A stretch of 64,000 bases of DNA, from positions 124,001-188,000 of the forward strand of contig NZ_PNXY01000014.1 in NCBI RefSeq assembly GCF_002879865.1. Reading direction: 5' to 3'. The translations under genes and the position numbers were made by a program. The notes beneath the pieces are model-generated. The model was not told the DNA's origin. It was given only the letters and a program-made list of their open reading frames with translations, and did no database searches. Positions 8,547 to 17,012 of this stretch are shown here, piece after piece; within the stretch, counting starts at the first letter, position 1, and each line of letters starts with the position of its first letter. Source of the DNA: Paraburkholderia rhynchosiae (GTDB taxonomy: Bacteria; Pseudomonadota; Gammaproteobacteria; Burkholderiales; Burkholderiaceae).

Positions 8547-10148
8547 ATGGCGAATCCGCTGTCATCATTGTCGCTGCCGCAGGGCATGGAAATTACCGCT
8601 GAGATCAAGCCGGGTTACGAAGCGATCCTCACGCGCGACGCGCTCGAACTCGTCGCCGAACTGCATCGTACTTTCGAGCCGCGCCGTCAGCAGTTGTTGC
8701 AGCTGCGCGCGGAGCGGACGAAGCGGCTCGATGCCGGCGAGCGCCCCGACTTCCTCGCCGGGACGAAAAGCGTGCGCGAAGGCGACTGGACCATCGCGCC
8801 GCTGCCGCACGATCTGCAATGCCGCCGCGTCGAGATCACCGGGCCGGTCGAGCGCAAGATGATCATCAACGCGCTGAACTCGGGCGCGGATTCATACATG
8901 ACCGACTTCGAGGATTCGAATGCGCCGAGCTGGGACAACCAGATCACCGGCCATATCAATCTGAAGGACGCGGTGCGCCGCACGATCTCCCTTGAACAGA
9001 ACGGCAAGAGCTATAAGCTGAACGACAAGGTCGCCACACTGATCGTGCGTCCGCGCGGCTGGCATCTGGACGAAAAGCACGTGAAGGTGGACGGCAAGCG
9101 CGTGTCGGGCGGCATCTTCGACTTTGCGCTGTTCATGGTGCACAACGCGAAGGAACTCGTCGCGCGCGGCTCGGGCCCCTACTTCTATCTGCCGAAGATG
9201 GAAGGCCATCTGGAAGCGCGTCTGTGGAACGACATCTTCGTCGCCGCGCAGGAAGCAGTCGGCGTGCCGCGCGGCACGATCCGCGCGACGGTGCTGATCG
9301 AAACCATTCTCGCCGCGTTCGAAATGGACGAGATTTTGTACGAGTTGCGGGAACACAGTTCGGGCCTGAACGCCGGCCGTTGGGACTACATCTTCTCGGC
9401 GATCAAGAAGTTCAAGTCCGACCGCGACTTCTGTCTCGCGGACCGCTCGCAGATCACGATGACCTCGCCGTTCATGCGCGCGTATGCGCTGTTGCTGCTG
9501 AAGACTTGCCATCGCCGCAACGCGCCGGCCATCGGCGGAATGAGCGCGCTGATTCCGATCAAGAACGATCCGGCGGCAAACGACAAGGCAATGGCCGGCG
9601 TGCGCTCGGACAAGGCGCGCGATGCCGGCGACGGCTACGACGGCGGCTGGGTCGCGCATCCGGGGCTCGTGCCGATTGCGATGGAAGAATTCGTCAAGGT
9701 GCTCGGCGACAAGCCGAACCAGATCGGCAAGCAACGCGACGACGTGCTTGTCACCGCCACGGACCTGATGGACTTCCGTCCGGAAGCGCCGATTACGGAG
9801 GGCGGCCTGCGCAACAACATCAATGTCGGCATTCACTACCTGGGTTCATGGCTCGCGGGCAACGGCTGCGTGCCGATCCACAACCTGATGGAAGATGCGG
9901 CCACGGCCGAAATCTCGCGCTCGCAAGTGTGGCAGTGGATTCGCTCGCCGAAGGGCAAACTCGACGATGGCCGCAAGGTAACGGCCGAACTCGTGCGCGA
10001 GCTCGCCGTGCAGGAACTCGACAAGGTGAAGCAGGCGGTGGGCGGCGACACGAAACCGTACGAACGCGCGGCGCAAATCTTCGGAGAGATGTCGACCTCC
10101 GAGCAGTTCACCGAGTTTCTGACGCTGCCGCTCTACGAAGAAATTTAA
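8547..10148 (+). CDS. aceB: Malate synthase A
   Basis: Condenses glyoxylate with acetyl-CoA to malate, the second glyoxylate-shunt step, completing the route begun by AceA. The 533-residue protein shows the malate synthase A core: DFEDSNAPSWDN near residue 114, RPRGWHLDEKHV, GPYFYLPKMEGHLEARLWND, and GMSALIPIK in the C-terminal half. AAGGA at 8536-8540 precedes ATG 8547; an upstream in-frame ATG at 8511 lacks a site. It may be co-transcribed with the dehalogenase. A strong terminator follows. Confidence 0.97.
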   Translation: MANPLSSLSLPQGMEITAEIKPGYEAILTRDALELVAELHRTFEPRRQQLLQLRAERTKRLDAGERPDFLAGTKSVREGDWTIAPLPHDLQCRRVEITGPVERKMIINALNSGADSYMTDFEDSNAPSWDNQITGHINLKDAVRRTISLEQNGKSYKLNDKVATLIVRPRGWHLDEKHVKVDGKRVSGGIFDFALFMVHNAKELVARGSGPYFYLPKMEGHLEARLWNDIFVAAQEAVGVPRGTIRATVLIETILAAFEMDEILYELREHSSGLNAGRWDYIFSAIKKFKSDRDFCLADRSQITMTSPFMRAYALLLLKTCHRRNAPAIGGMSALIPIKNDPAANDKAMAGVRSDKARDAGDGYDGGWVAHPGLVPIAMEEFVKVLGDKPNQIGKQRDDVLVTATDLMDFRPEAPITEGGLRNNINVGIHYLGSWLAGNGCVPIHNLMEDAATAEISRSQVWQWIRSPKGKLDDGRKVTAELVRELAVQELDKVKQAVGGDTKPYERAAQIFGEMSTSEQFTEFLTLPLYEEI

Positions 10149-10200
10149 GCGCGGACGCTCGAGTCGCAACGACGACCGCGCCGGAAGATTGACCGGCGCT

Positions 10201-10238
10201 ACGGCCCGACAGGTGTACGCCTGGCGGGCCGTTTTTTT
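10201..10238 (+). terminator. Rho-independent terminator of aceB
   Basis: ACGGCCCG (10201-10208) pairs with CGGGCCGT (10225-10232), with an inner CAGG/CCTG helix, followed by seven T (10232-10238). Confidence 0.9.
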
Positions 10239-10247
10239 ATTCCGGCA

Positions 10248-10649
10248 TCAGCGCGTGGTGCGGTACTGGACCCAATCGCCGGATTTGATTTCGGGCAGCC
10301 CCTTCGCCGCATGAGGCGTAACCGGATAGAAGCGGCAATTCACGACGTTGTCGTCTACTTTCACCATCACTTCGCGGGCCAGAAAACGACCTTCGACGCC
10401 GGGAAACACCGCTTCGATTTCATCGAGCACGGCGACGAGTTCATCGTCGATTTCATAGACATCGCCTATCACGTCCACGCCCTGTTCGTCGGCAACGAGG
10501 CCCGGATACGCGCCGAAGTCGAACAGATGGCCGCGAACCGTGGCCGTGCCCAGCAGGTTCGGCTCGGCGATCTCATTGCGCGCCGCGGCTTCGCGGATGT
10601 CGTTCACTTCGCCCGCTCGCAGCGTGCCGTAGACAAAGACGGTTTGCAT
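10248..10649 (-). CDS. Gamma-glutamylcyclotransferase (AIG2-like) family protein
   Basis: A 133-residue protein of the gamma-glutamylcyclotransferase/AIG2 fold. It opens MQTVFVYGTLRAGEVN, the family's substrate-binding YG(S/T)L loop. It has a Gly/Pro-rich second strand (GAYPGLV) and an acidic segment VLDEIEAVFPG that would carry the catalytic glutamate. Members release 5-oxoproline from gamma-glutamyl peptides or amines; the substrate is not evident here. The upstream extension to 10871 is rejected as start. It is divergent from the AraC regulator. Confidence 0.85.
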   Translation of the reverse strand: MQTVFVYGTLRAGEVNDIREAAARNEIAEPNLLGTATVRGHLFDFGAYPGLVADEQGVDVIGDVYEIDDELVAVLDEIEAVFPGVEGRFLAREVMVKVDDNVVNCRFYPVTPHAAKGLPEIKSGDWVQYRTTR

Positions 10650-10791
10650 CGTCGTTTGCGCTCCTTGAGTTTGTGGTCTGTCGGTCGGGACATTATGCAA
10701 CGTCGGAAAGCACGCAAGCTCTACAATGAGAACCCGTCTGTGATCAGCGGGTTCATACCGTAGATTTACGTTCCGTGGATCGACCTTCGCC

Positions 10792-11706
10792 ATGACTTCG
10801 CCCGCCGGCCCAGACCGGTCGAGCTTCGTCAGCTTGACCGACACTCCGCCAGAGTTCCAGCCGAACGACACGCATCCGATTCGCGTGCGCTCGCGGCCAA
10901 TGCCGATGGGTTCACACTTCGCGCGTCATACGCACGCGTGGGCGCAGGTCGCGTATGCGTCGCGCGGCGTACTGCGGGTGGCGACAACCGGCACGACGTG
11001 GATGGTGCCACCCTCGCGTGCAATCTGGGTACCGCCGCACGTCACCCATGAAGTCGTCGCTGTCGAAGACGCGTTTCTGCGCACGCTTTACATCAGCGAA
11101 AGCACGGTGCCCGCGGGCCTCGATACGCCGCGCGTGGTCGAAGTCTCCAATCTGCTGCGCGAAGTGATTGCCGCGCTCGATACGCCCGGTATCCCGGCCG
11201 CGCGCGAGCAATTGCTCGGCGCGCTCGCGCTCGACGAACTGACACGTTCCGAACCGCTACCTCTGTCGGTGCCGATGCCCAACGAAAAGCGCCTGCGCGC
11301 ACTATGCGAAGCCGTGATCGCGGACCCGACCCACGGTGAATCGCTCGAACAATGGGCGGCGAGCGTGGGCGCGAGCACGCGCACGATCGCGCGGCTGTTT
11401 CGTCAGGAACTCGGCGTGAGCTTTTCGCAATGGCGGCAACAGGCGATTCTCGCACGTGCGATTCCGCTGCTGAGCCAGGGGCGGCCGCTGTCGCATGTTG
11501 CCCAGGAGCTGGGCTATCAAAGCCAGAGCGCATTCTCCGCGATGTTTCGGCGCGCGTTTGGCGAAAGCCCGCGCGCGTTTATTGAGCGCGGCTCGGAACA
11601 TCGTCTGGAAAATGGTGAAAGCCGCGACGATGCGGACCTGGACGAGAATGCCGGCGAACAGGCCGCGCAGCATCGGGCGGACGCAGCGAGCAACGCCGAC
11701 GGCTGA
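10792..11706 (+). CDS. AraC-family regulator with N-terminal cupin domain
   Basis: A 304-residue regulator with an N-terminal cupin-like sensing domain (HFARHTHAWAQVAYASRG near 43-60, VPPHVTHEV near 84-92). A C-terminal pair of helix-turn-helix motifs lies at about 170-265 (LEQWAASVGASTRTIARLFRQELG and SHVAQELGYQSQSAFSAMFRRAFGESP). The layout matches NimR/AdeR-like cupin AraC proteins. Upstream at 10722-10727 is a TACAAT box followed by a hairpin GAACCCG (10730-10736)/CGGGTTC (10748-10754) in the leader. Target and ligand are unknown. The tail after 270 is a disordered Glu/Asp/Ala-rich stretch. Confidence 0.88.
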   Translation: MTSPAGPDRSSFVSLTDTPPEFQPNDTHPIRVRSRPMPMGSHFARHTHAWAQVAYASRGVLRVATTGTTWMVPPSRAIWVPPHVTHEVVAVEDAFLRTLYISESTVPAGLDTPRVVEVSNLLREVIAALDTPGIPAAREQLLGALALDELTRSEPLPLSVPMPNEKRLRALCEAVIADPTHGESLEQWAASVGASTRTIARLFRQELGVSFSQWRQQAILARAIPLLSQGRPLSHVAQELGYQSQSAFSAMFRRAFGESPRAFIERGSEHRLENGESRDDADLDENAGEQAAQHRADAASNADG

Positions 11707-11735
11707 ACGCTGAGCCTGGTCGCCGGGCGCGCGGC

Positions 11736-12200
11736 TCAGACTCGCCGCGCCAGATGACGGATCGCACCGAGTTGCGCAAGACGGGGCCCGGTCAGCTTAT
11801 ATCCCTTGCGCTGATAGAGCCGTGCAGCGGGGTTGTCGACGAACACGCGCAATTGCAGCTCGCGCAACCCGCGCTCGCGCGCCCATTGATGAGAGACATC
11901 GAGCAGATAAGTGCCGGCGCCGAGCCGCCTATATCCTTCGGCAATCTGCACGTCGCGGATATGCAGCGAATCGCCTTCCTGCGTGATACGCAATACGCCA
12001 ATCGGCTTGCCGTCCATTTCGAGAATGAAATTTTCCGACTCGCGCCAACTGCCGAGAAACAGATCGCCACGCCAGACGAGATGGTGCCGCTGATAGTAGC
12101 CGCCCATGTTGCTATGAGTCAGCGCCTCGGCGAACTCGAAATCGTCCATGCTGGCCTTGCGCAGATGGAACGGTAACGGAGCTTCGGTTGGATCGAACAT
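11736..12200 (-). CDS. GNAT-family N-acetyltransferase
   Basis: A 154-residue GNAT acetyltransferase. The central strand LHIRDVQIAEGYRRLGAGTYLL (about 80-101) is motif A with its acetyl-CoA phosphate loop, followed by LRVFVDNPAARLYQRKGYK (motif B). The start MFDPTEAPLPF at 12200 is preferred to an upstream in-frame codon. The substrate cannot be told. It converges on the AraC gene and lies just beyond the terminator of the tRNA array. Confidence 0.85.
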   Translation of the reverse strand: MFDPTEAPLPFHLRKASMDDFEFAEALTHSNMGGYYQRHHLVWRGDLFLGSWRESENFILEMDGKPIGVLRITQEGDSLHIRDVQIAEGYRRLGAGTYLLDVSHQWARERGLRELQLRVFVDNPAARLYQRKGYKLTGPRLAQLGAIRHLARRV

Positions 12201-12303
12201 GGCGGTGCGACGAAGAGAAGTCGGATCAACGGTAAAACAGGCCGCGCGCGCTGGCAATGGCTGTTTGTCCCGAGCATATCCGGGCGGGATGGTCAGCGGA
12301 AAT

Positions 12304-12337
12304 AAAAAAAGCCCACTTCTTTCGAAGTGGGCTTTTT
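12304..12337 (-). terminator. Terminator at the end of the tRNA array
   Basis: GCCCACTTC (12311-12319) pairs with GAAGTGGGC (12324-12332). A run of seven A at 12304-12310 gives a seven-U tail on the minus strand, and five T follow on the plus side, so it can act in both directions. Confidence 0.88.
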
Positions 12338-12343
12338 CAAATC

Positions 12344-12420
12344 TGGCGGAGCGGACGGGACTCGAACCCGCGACCCCCGGCGTGACAGGCCGGTATTCTA
12401 ACCAACTGAACTACCGCTCC
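12344..12420 (-). tRNA. tRNA-Asp (GTC), copy 1
   Basis: A 77-base minus-strand cloverleaf with encoded CCA. Acceptor 5' strand GGAGCGG pairs with CCGCTCC. The anticodon loop CTGTCAC gives GTC, and GGTTCGAGTCC forms the T arm. Last gene of the array. Confidence 0.97.
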
Positions 12421-12499
12421 AGATTTTTACACCTGGCAAGCAAGCTCTGCTCGCTCACCACTGCACCGTTCAACTTCTAACCGAACGACACCGATGTTT

Positions 12500-12575
12500 T
12501 GGCGTCCCCTAGGGGATTCGAACCCCTGTACTCACCGTGAAAGGGTGATGTCCTAGGCCTCTAGACGAAGGGGAC
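12500..12575 (-). tRNA. tRNA-Glu (TTC), copy 1
   Basis: A 76-base minus-strand tRNA with encoded CCA. Acceptor GTCCCCT pairs with AGGGGAC. The anticodon is TTC between the CACCC/GGGTG stem halves. The sequence appears identical to the second tRNA-Glu at 12817-12892. gltX, encoding its synthetase, lies just upstream of the array. Confidence 0.97.
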
Positions 12576-12599
12576 AACGTACTGCTTACACCTTTAATG

Positions 12600-12633
12600 A
12601 AAAAGCCCGTTCAAATGTGTATGAACGGGCTTT
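12600..12633 (-). terminator. Internal terminator or processing hairpin in the tRNA array
   Basis: AAAGCCCGTTCA (12602-12613) pairs with TGAACGGGCTTT (12622-12633) around an 8-base loop, with a five-U tail on the minus strand. It lies between the first Glu-Asp pair transcribed and the second, so it could partly end transcription there or mark an old array end before duplication. Confidence 0.7.
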
Positions 12634-12636
12634 GTC

Positions 12637-12713
12637 TGGCGGAGTGGACGGGACTCGAACCCGCGACCCCCGGCGTGACAGGCCGGTATTCTAACCGACT
12701 GAACTACCACTCC
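12637..12713 (-). tRNA. tRNA-Asp (GTC), copy 2
   Basis: A 77-base minus-strand tRNA with encoded CCA and anticodon GTC. Compared with copy 1, the acceptor helix carries a paired change (GGAGTGG with CCACTCC instead of GGAGCGG with CCGCTCC), so base pairing is kept. There is also one D-loop difference. Confidence 0.97.
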
Positions 12714-12816
12714 AGTCTTTACACCCTGGCTTGCGAGCGTCGGTTATTTCTCTGCAAGCTGCGCTGCTTTACTGCTGATCGGGTAGCAACCCGACCACTA
12801 AAGCGACGCTGATGTT

Positions 12817-12892
12817 TGGCGTCCCCTAGGGGATTCGAACCCCTGTACTCACCGTGAAAGGGTGATGTCCTAGGCCTCTAGACGAAGGGGAC
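12817..12892 (-). tRNA. tRNA-Glu (TTC), copy 2
   Basis: A 76-base minus-strand tRNA with encoded CCA and anticodon TTC, apparently identical to copy 1. Confidence 0.97.
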
Positions 12893-13070
12893 ATAATCTT
12901 TTCAGACATGTCTTTGATTCACCGCTGAGTCAAATTAACTAGCTGATGCTGACTTGCTAGTTATTTGTTTCATCAACTGCGAAGACCGCTATTTTAACTA
13001 CGCTACCGCTGCTTGGGAAGTCTTTTTTGCTACAAGTTCCACACTTCGGAACGACTTCACTCTGTTCTGA

Positions 13071-13146
<76 letters not shown>

Positions 13147-13164
13147 TTGCAGAACAGAAACGAG

Positions 13165-13193
13165 ATTCTAGAGGTCAATTTGCGCTTTGTAAA
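13165..13193 (-). promoter_or_regulatory. Sigma-70 promoter of the tRNA array
   Basis: On the minus strand TTTACA (13193-13188) and TAGAAT (13170-13165) are separated by exactly 17 bases, both one or two changes from consensus. The start would fall near 13158, giving a short leader before tRNA-Ala at 13146. Confidence 0.8.
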
Positions 13194-13266
13194 TACCCTT
13201 TGAGCAGTTGCATGCGACTTTTTCCGAGGTCACATGCAAACCATCTCAATGCACGCGCGAACGCGC

Positions 13267-14676
13267 TCAGCCCAGCGCTTTTTCAATGCGCCCGACGACG
13301 ACCTCGCGACCGAATAGCATCAGCACCGTGTCAATCGACGGCGTATGCGTGGTGCCCGCCACCAGCAAACGAACAGGCATGGCCAGTTGCGGCATCTTCA
13401 GCTTATGGGCACCGAGCGTTGCCTTGAGCGCGGCGGCGATCGCCTCCTTGTTCCATTCGACCGTCTTCAGTGCCGCAGCCAGATCGCCGAGCGCCGGACG
13501 CACCGCGTCGGTCACATGCTGCGCCAATGCTTCGGCATCCGGCGCGGGCGTGAGATAGAACATTGCGGCGTTCTCCGCGATCTCCTTGACCGTCGACGCG
13601 CGATCCTTCAGCAGGCCCACTACCGCCGTCAGATCCGCGCCTTGAGCGATGGTGTCCTCGTCTACACGCAGTTCCGCGAGGAACGGTCGCACGAGTCCGG
13701 CGAGGCGGGCATTATCCGCTTCCTTGATGTAATGCGCGTTCAGCCAGTTCAGCTTGTCGTGGTCGTACTGCGCCGGTGACTTGCCCAGATGCTCGAGGTC
13801 GAACCATTCGACGAACTGCTCGCGCGAGAAAATCTCCGCGTCGCCATGCGACCAGCCGAGGCGCGCGAGATAGTTGACCACCGCTTCCGGCAAATAGCCG
13901 GCGTCGCGATATCCCATCACGCTCATTGCGCCATGACGCTTGCTCATCTTCTCGCCCTGCTCGTTGAGCACGGTCGGCAAGTGCGCATAGACGGGCGGCT
14001 CGCCGCCGAGCGCGCGCAGAATGTTGATCTGCCGCGGCGTGTTATTGACGTGATCGTCGCCGCGGATCACGTGCGTGATGTGCATGTCCAGATCGTCAAC
14101 CACCACGCAGAAGTTGTATGTCGGTGTGCCGTCCGGCCGCGCAATCACGAGGTCGTCGAGTTCCTCGTTCGAGATTTCGATGCGCCCTTTCACCGCGTCG
14201 TCCCAAGCCACAATGCCGGTGAGCGGATTACGGAAGCGCAGCACCGGCTGCACGCCCGCCGGCGGCTCGGGCAGGACCTTGCCCGGCTCCGGACGCCACG
14301 TGCCGTCATAGCGCGGCTTTTCGCCGGCTTCGCGCTGACGCTCGCGCAGCGCGTCGAGCTCTTCCGTCGACATGTAGCAGGGGTACACGAGCCCCGCGTC
14401 CTGCATCTCTTTGAGCACTTCGCGGTAACGGTCCATGCGCTGCATCTGATAGAACGGGCCCTCGTCGAAATCGAGGCCGAGCCATTCCATGCCTTCAAGA
14501 ATCGCGTCGACAGATTCAGTCGTGGAACGCTCGAGATCGGTGTCCTCGATCCGCAGCACGAAGATCCCTTTCATCTTGCGCGCGAACGCCCACGGATACA
14601 GCGCGGAGCGGATGTTGCCGAGGTGAATGAAGCCGGTAGGACTTGGTGCAAAGCGGGTACGGACGGAGGTGGTCAT
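13267..14676 (-). CDS. gltX: Glutamyl-tRNA synthetase
   Basis: Class I synthetase charging tRNA-Glu with glutamate. The 469-residue length is usual for the discriminating bacterial enzyme. The HIGH-like motif is in FAPSPTGFIHLGNIRSALY (9-27), and KMSKRHG (near 243) forms the second ATP-binding signature. An anticodon-binding helical domain occupies the C-terminal 150 residues. Its stop codon lies only about 75 bases before the tRNA array promoter, on the same strand, so the enzyme and its two tRNA-Glu substrates are neighbours. Confidence 0.97.
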   Translation of the reverse strand: MTTSVRTRFAPSPTGFIHLGNIRSALYPWAFARKMKGIFVLRIEDTDLERSTTESVDAILEGMEWLGLDFDEGPFYQMQRMDRYREVLKEMQDAGLVYPCYMSTEELDALRERQREAGEKPRYDGTWRPEPGKVLPEPPAGVQPVLRFRNPLTGIVAWDDAVKGRIEISNEELDDLVIARPDGTPTYNFCVVVDDLDMHITHVIRGDDHVNNTPRQINILRALGGEPPVYAHLPTVLNEQGEKMSKRHGAMSVMGYRDAGYLPEAVVNYLARLGWSHGDAEIFSREQFVEWFDLEHLGKSPAQYDHDKLNWLNAHYIKEADNARLAGLVRPFLAELRVDEDTIAQGADLTAVVGLLKDRASTVKEIAENAAMFYLTPAPDAEALAQHVTDAVRPALGDLAAALKTVEWNKEAIAAALKATLGAHKLKMPQLAMPVRLLVAGTTHTPSIDTVLMLFGREVVVGRIEKALG

Positions 14677-14801
14677 TAGCGGTTACTCGAAGACTGGCGC
14701 CGGCGCCGGATAGACATCGCCCGTAAGCGCGGCAGCGAACCGCGCCCATACGGCGGAACGGCTGCCGTGCATGGACACGAAGGAATTGAAACAAGAGCCG
14801 A

Positions 14802-14830
14802 ATTATACCTTTCGCAAGCCTGCAGCCTGC
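14802..14830 (-). promoter_or_regulatory. Candidate gltX promoter
   Basis: A perfect TATAAT on the minus strand (14807-14802) lies about 130 bases before the gltX start, with only a poor -35 at the expected place (14825-14830). The rest of 14831-15063 carries no gene signal apart from the ribosome-binding site of the next gene. Confidence 0.45.
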
Positions 14831-15063
14831 CCTCGTCCGAACGGCCTGATGATGAGTGCGGCCAGTGTCTCAGCAACGTTTCATTACCGGCCGCCGCGCG
14901 TGCGCCGCTTTGATTTATGATGTGCGCGCGCCGGACACTGGGATACCGTCATGGCGCATGGAACCGCGCTTTGCGGCCCCCTTGATCCTTGCCTGATCCC
15001 TTGCCCGATCGCGGCAAAAGAACGGCGCCGATTGCGCCGCACACGCCGTTGCTGGAGAACTCG

Positions 15064-16023
15064 TTGAAACCTTCGTCGCTTCGTCCCGGCCGTCGCAATT
15101 TCTCGCTCGCGGCCGCCTCAGCGGTGCTAGCCGCCTGCACTACGGCCGGCAGCAAAATCGACGGCGTGTCGTCGCCGAACACGTCCGCGGCCACGCCCAC
15201 TAACGGCACACCGCCACTCGACAAGCCGCAGCGGCCGATCCGCGTCGCGCTCGCGTTAGGCGGCGGCGCGGCGCGCGGCTTCGCGCATATCGGCGTGATC
15301 AAGGCGCTCGAGGCACGCAACATCCAGGTGGACCTCGTGGCCGGCACGAGCGCCGGGTCGGTGGTTGGCGCGCTCTACGCGTCGGGCATGAACGGCTTCG
15401 CGCTGAACAAGCTCGCGCTGAACATGGACGAAGCGTCGATCAGCGACTGGGCCATGCCGTTTCGCACGCGCGGCTTTCTGCAAGGCATCGCGCTGCAGAA
15501 CTATCTGAACACCACCCTCAACAATCGCCCGATCGAAAAGATGGTCAAGCCGCTTGGCGTGGTCGCCACCGACCTGAGGACCGGCCAGCCGATCCTGTTT
15601 CAGCGCGGCAATACCGGCGTCGCGGTGCGGGCGTCGTGCAGTGTGCCGTCGATTTTCGAGCCGGTGAAAATCGGCGGCCACGAATATGTCGACGGCGGTC
15701 TCGTGAGCCCGGTGCCGGCATCGTTCGCGCACAAAATGGGCGCGGACTTCGTGATCGCCGTGGACATCTCGCAGAGCCCCGAAAGCGGCCTCACGGCCAG
15801 TTCGTTCGACGTGCTCATGCAGACTTTCACGATCATGGGCCAGACGATCAAGGCCTACGAACTCGACAAATACGCCGACATCGTCATCAAGCCGAATCTG
15901 GCGGCCATGAGCGGCAGCGATTTCTCGCAGCGCAACGCCGCGATTCTGGCCGGCGAAGAAGCGGTCGCGAAGATCATGCCGGAGTTACAGCGCAAGCTGG
16001 CCGCGAGCCGCGCCGCGGCTTAG
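15064..16023 (+). CDS. Patatin-like phospholipase lipoprotein (RssA/YchK type)
   Basis: A predicted serine lipid hydrolase with the patatin Ser-Asp dyad. The oxyanion loop is GGGAARG (near 66-72), the nucleophile is Ser96 in GTSAG, and the acid is Asp210 in DGG. The start TTG 15064 is chosen because GGAG stands 6 bases before it. It also gives an N-terminus with a basic stretch, hydrophobic core and lipobox LAAC (Cys25 as the lipidated residue). A further upstream TTG at 14989 would spoil that signal. With it the product is 319 residues, probably anchored to a membrane facing the periplasm. Confidence 0.85.
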   Translation: MKPSSLRPGRRNFSLAAASAVLAACTTAGSKIDGVSSPNTSAATPTNGTPPLDKPQRPIRVALALGGGAARGFAHIGVIKALEARNIQVDLVAGTSAGSVVGALYASGMNGFALNKLALNMDEASISDWAMPFRTRGFLQGIALQNYLNTTLNNRPIEKMVKPLGVVATDLRTGQPILFQRGNTGVAVRASCSVPSIFEPVKIGGHEYVDGGLVSPVPASFAHKMGADFVIAVDISQSPESGLTASSFDVLMQTFTIMGQTIKAYELDKYADIVIKPNLAAMSGSDFSQRNAAILAGEEAVAKIMPELQRKLAASRAAA

Positions 16024-16094
16024 GAGGCTTGGGAGGCTTGCGAGGCTTGGGAAGCTTGGGAAGCTTGGGAAGCTTGGGAAGCTTGGGAAGCTTG
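16023..16094 (+). repeat. 9-bp minisatellite directly after the patatin stop codon
   Basis: Eight tandem copies of a 9-base unit (GGAAGCTTG, with GGAGGCTTG and CGAGGCTTG variants in the first three) begin on the last base of the TAG stop codon. A degenerate partial copy follows. Because the unit is 9 bases, changes in copy number keep frame. Each of the last five units contains AAGCTT. Copy-number variation between strains is likely. Confidence 0.9.
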
Positions 16095-16148
16095 GGAACG
16101 GCTTGGGCGGCTCAGCGCCGCCGGGAGAATAGACTCGCCGGGAACGCA

Positions 16149-16180
16149 AAAAAGCCTGCTTCAAACGAAGCAGGCTTTTT
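16149..16180. terminator. Bidirectional terminator between patatin and NlpC/P60 genes
   Basis: AAAAAGCCTGCTTC (16149-16162) pairs with GAAGCAGGCTTTTT (16167-16180) around a 4-base loop. A and T flanks give U tails on both strands, serving both convergent genes. Confidence 0.9.
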
Positions 16181-16212
16181 GCTTTGTGCCCGAACCGCCG
16201 GCCCAGCAAAAA

Positions 16213-16875
16213 TCAGTTATTGCCGCCGATCGTGGCATTCACGCGCTTGCGCAGATCTTCGCCGTCCTGGTACGACGTCTCGACCCGCCGTGCACCGGTG
16301 AAACGCTTTTCCCAGTAGCCGCTATCCATATCGTCGACCCGGATCGTGCTGCCCGTGGAAGGCGAATGCACGAACTTGTTGTCGCCGATATAAATGCCGA
16401 CGTGCGAGAACGTGCGGCGCATGGTGTTGAAGAACACGAGATCGCCCGGCTTCAGGTCGCTGACGCGAACCTTCTCCCCGACGCGGCTCATTTCCTCGGC
16501 GCGGCGCGGCAGCGCCATGCCCAGCGTGTCCTGGAACACGTAGCGGACGAAACCGCTGCAATCAAGCCCCGAGTCGGGCGTGTTGCCGCCCCAGCGGTAG
16601 CGAACGCCGATCATGTTCAGCGCGCCGACGACCACATCGCCCGCTTTGCCGGCCATGCCGGAAAGGAACGACTTGGCGCCGCTATCGCTACTGCCGGTGA
16701 GCGATTGAGGGTTCGAAGACGAGGAATTCGCCACGCTGGCGGGCGAATATGAGGCATTCTGATTGAAACTGCTTACTTCGTCGGCGAAAGCGCCGGGAGC
16801 TGCTGCCATCAAGACGCCAATGAACATCCCGGCGACGACGCGCGTGCAAGCCTGGGTCAGGTTTCTGTGCTGCAT
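16213..16875 (-). CDS. Secreted NlpC/P60 peptidoglycan endopeptidase
   Basis: A 220-residue cell-wall hydrolase with a signal peptide ending at about FADEV (AxA site near 29-31). A Ser/Asn-rich linker runs to about 75, followed by an NlpC/P60 domain. The catalytic cysteine is Cys106 in DCSGFVRYVF and the histidine is His158 in SHVGIYIG, with His170 (FVHSPS) as the likely third polar residue. Such enzymes cut gamma-D-Glu-diaminopimelate links in stem peptides. It is monocistronic. Confidence 0.92.
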   Translation of the reverse strand: MQHRNLTQACTRVVAGMFIGVLMAAAPGAFADEVSSFNQNASYSPASVANSSSSNPQSLTGSSDSGAKSFLSGMAGKAGDVVVGALNMIGVRYRWGGNTPDSGLDCSGFVRYVFQDTLGMALPRRAEEMSRVGEKVRVSDLKPGDLVFFNTMRRTFSHVGIYIGDNKFVHSPSTGSTIRVDDMDSGYWEKRFTGARRVETSYQDGEDLRKRVNATIGGNN

Positions 16876-17012
16876 TGGTCGGTATTTTTTGCTAAAGAAT
16901 CAGGGGTCTACGGAAAAAAGTTTGGTCGATACTAGCCAGTAAGTATTCATGTGTCAAAACAAATAGAAAAATACAATCGAGAGACGCACCCAATTGGTGA
17001 AAGGGTGAAAAA

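Noticed and set aside
14989..15063. Upstream TTG start for the patatin gene
   Set aside because: It would bury the lipoprotein signal behind 25 polar residues and lacks a binding site, whereas TTG 15064 has GGAG at 6 bases.
16023..16094. CRISPR-like array
   Set aside because: Units are contiguous 9-base repeats without spacers and no cas gene is present; this is a minisatellite.
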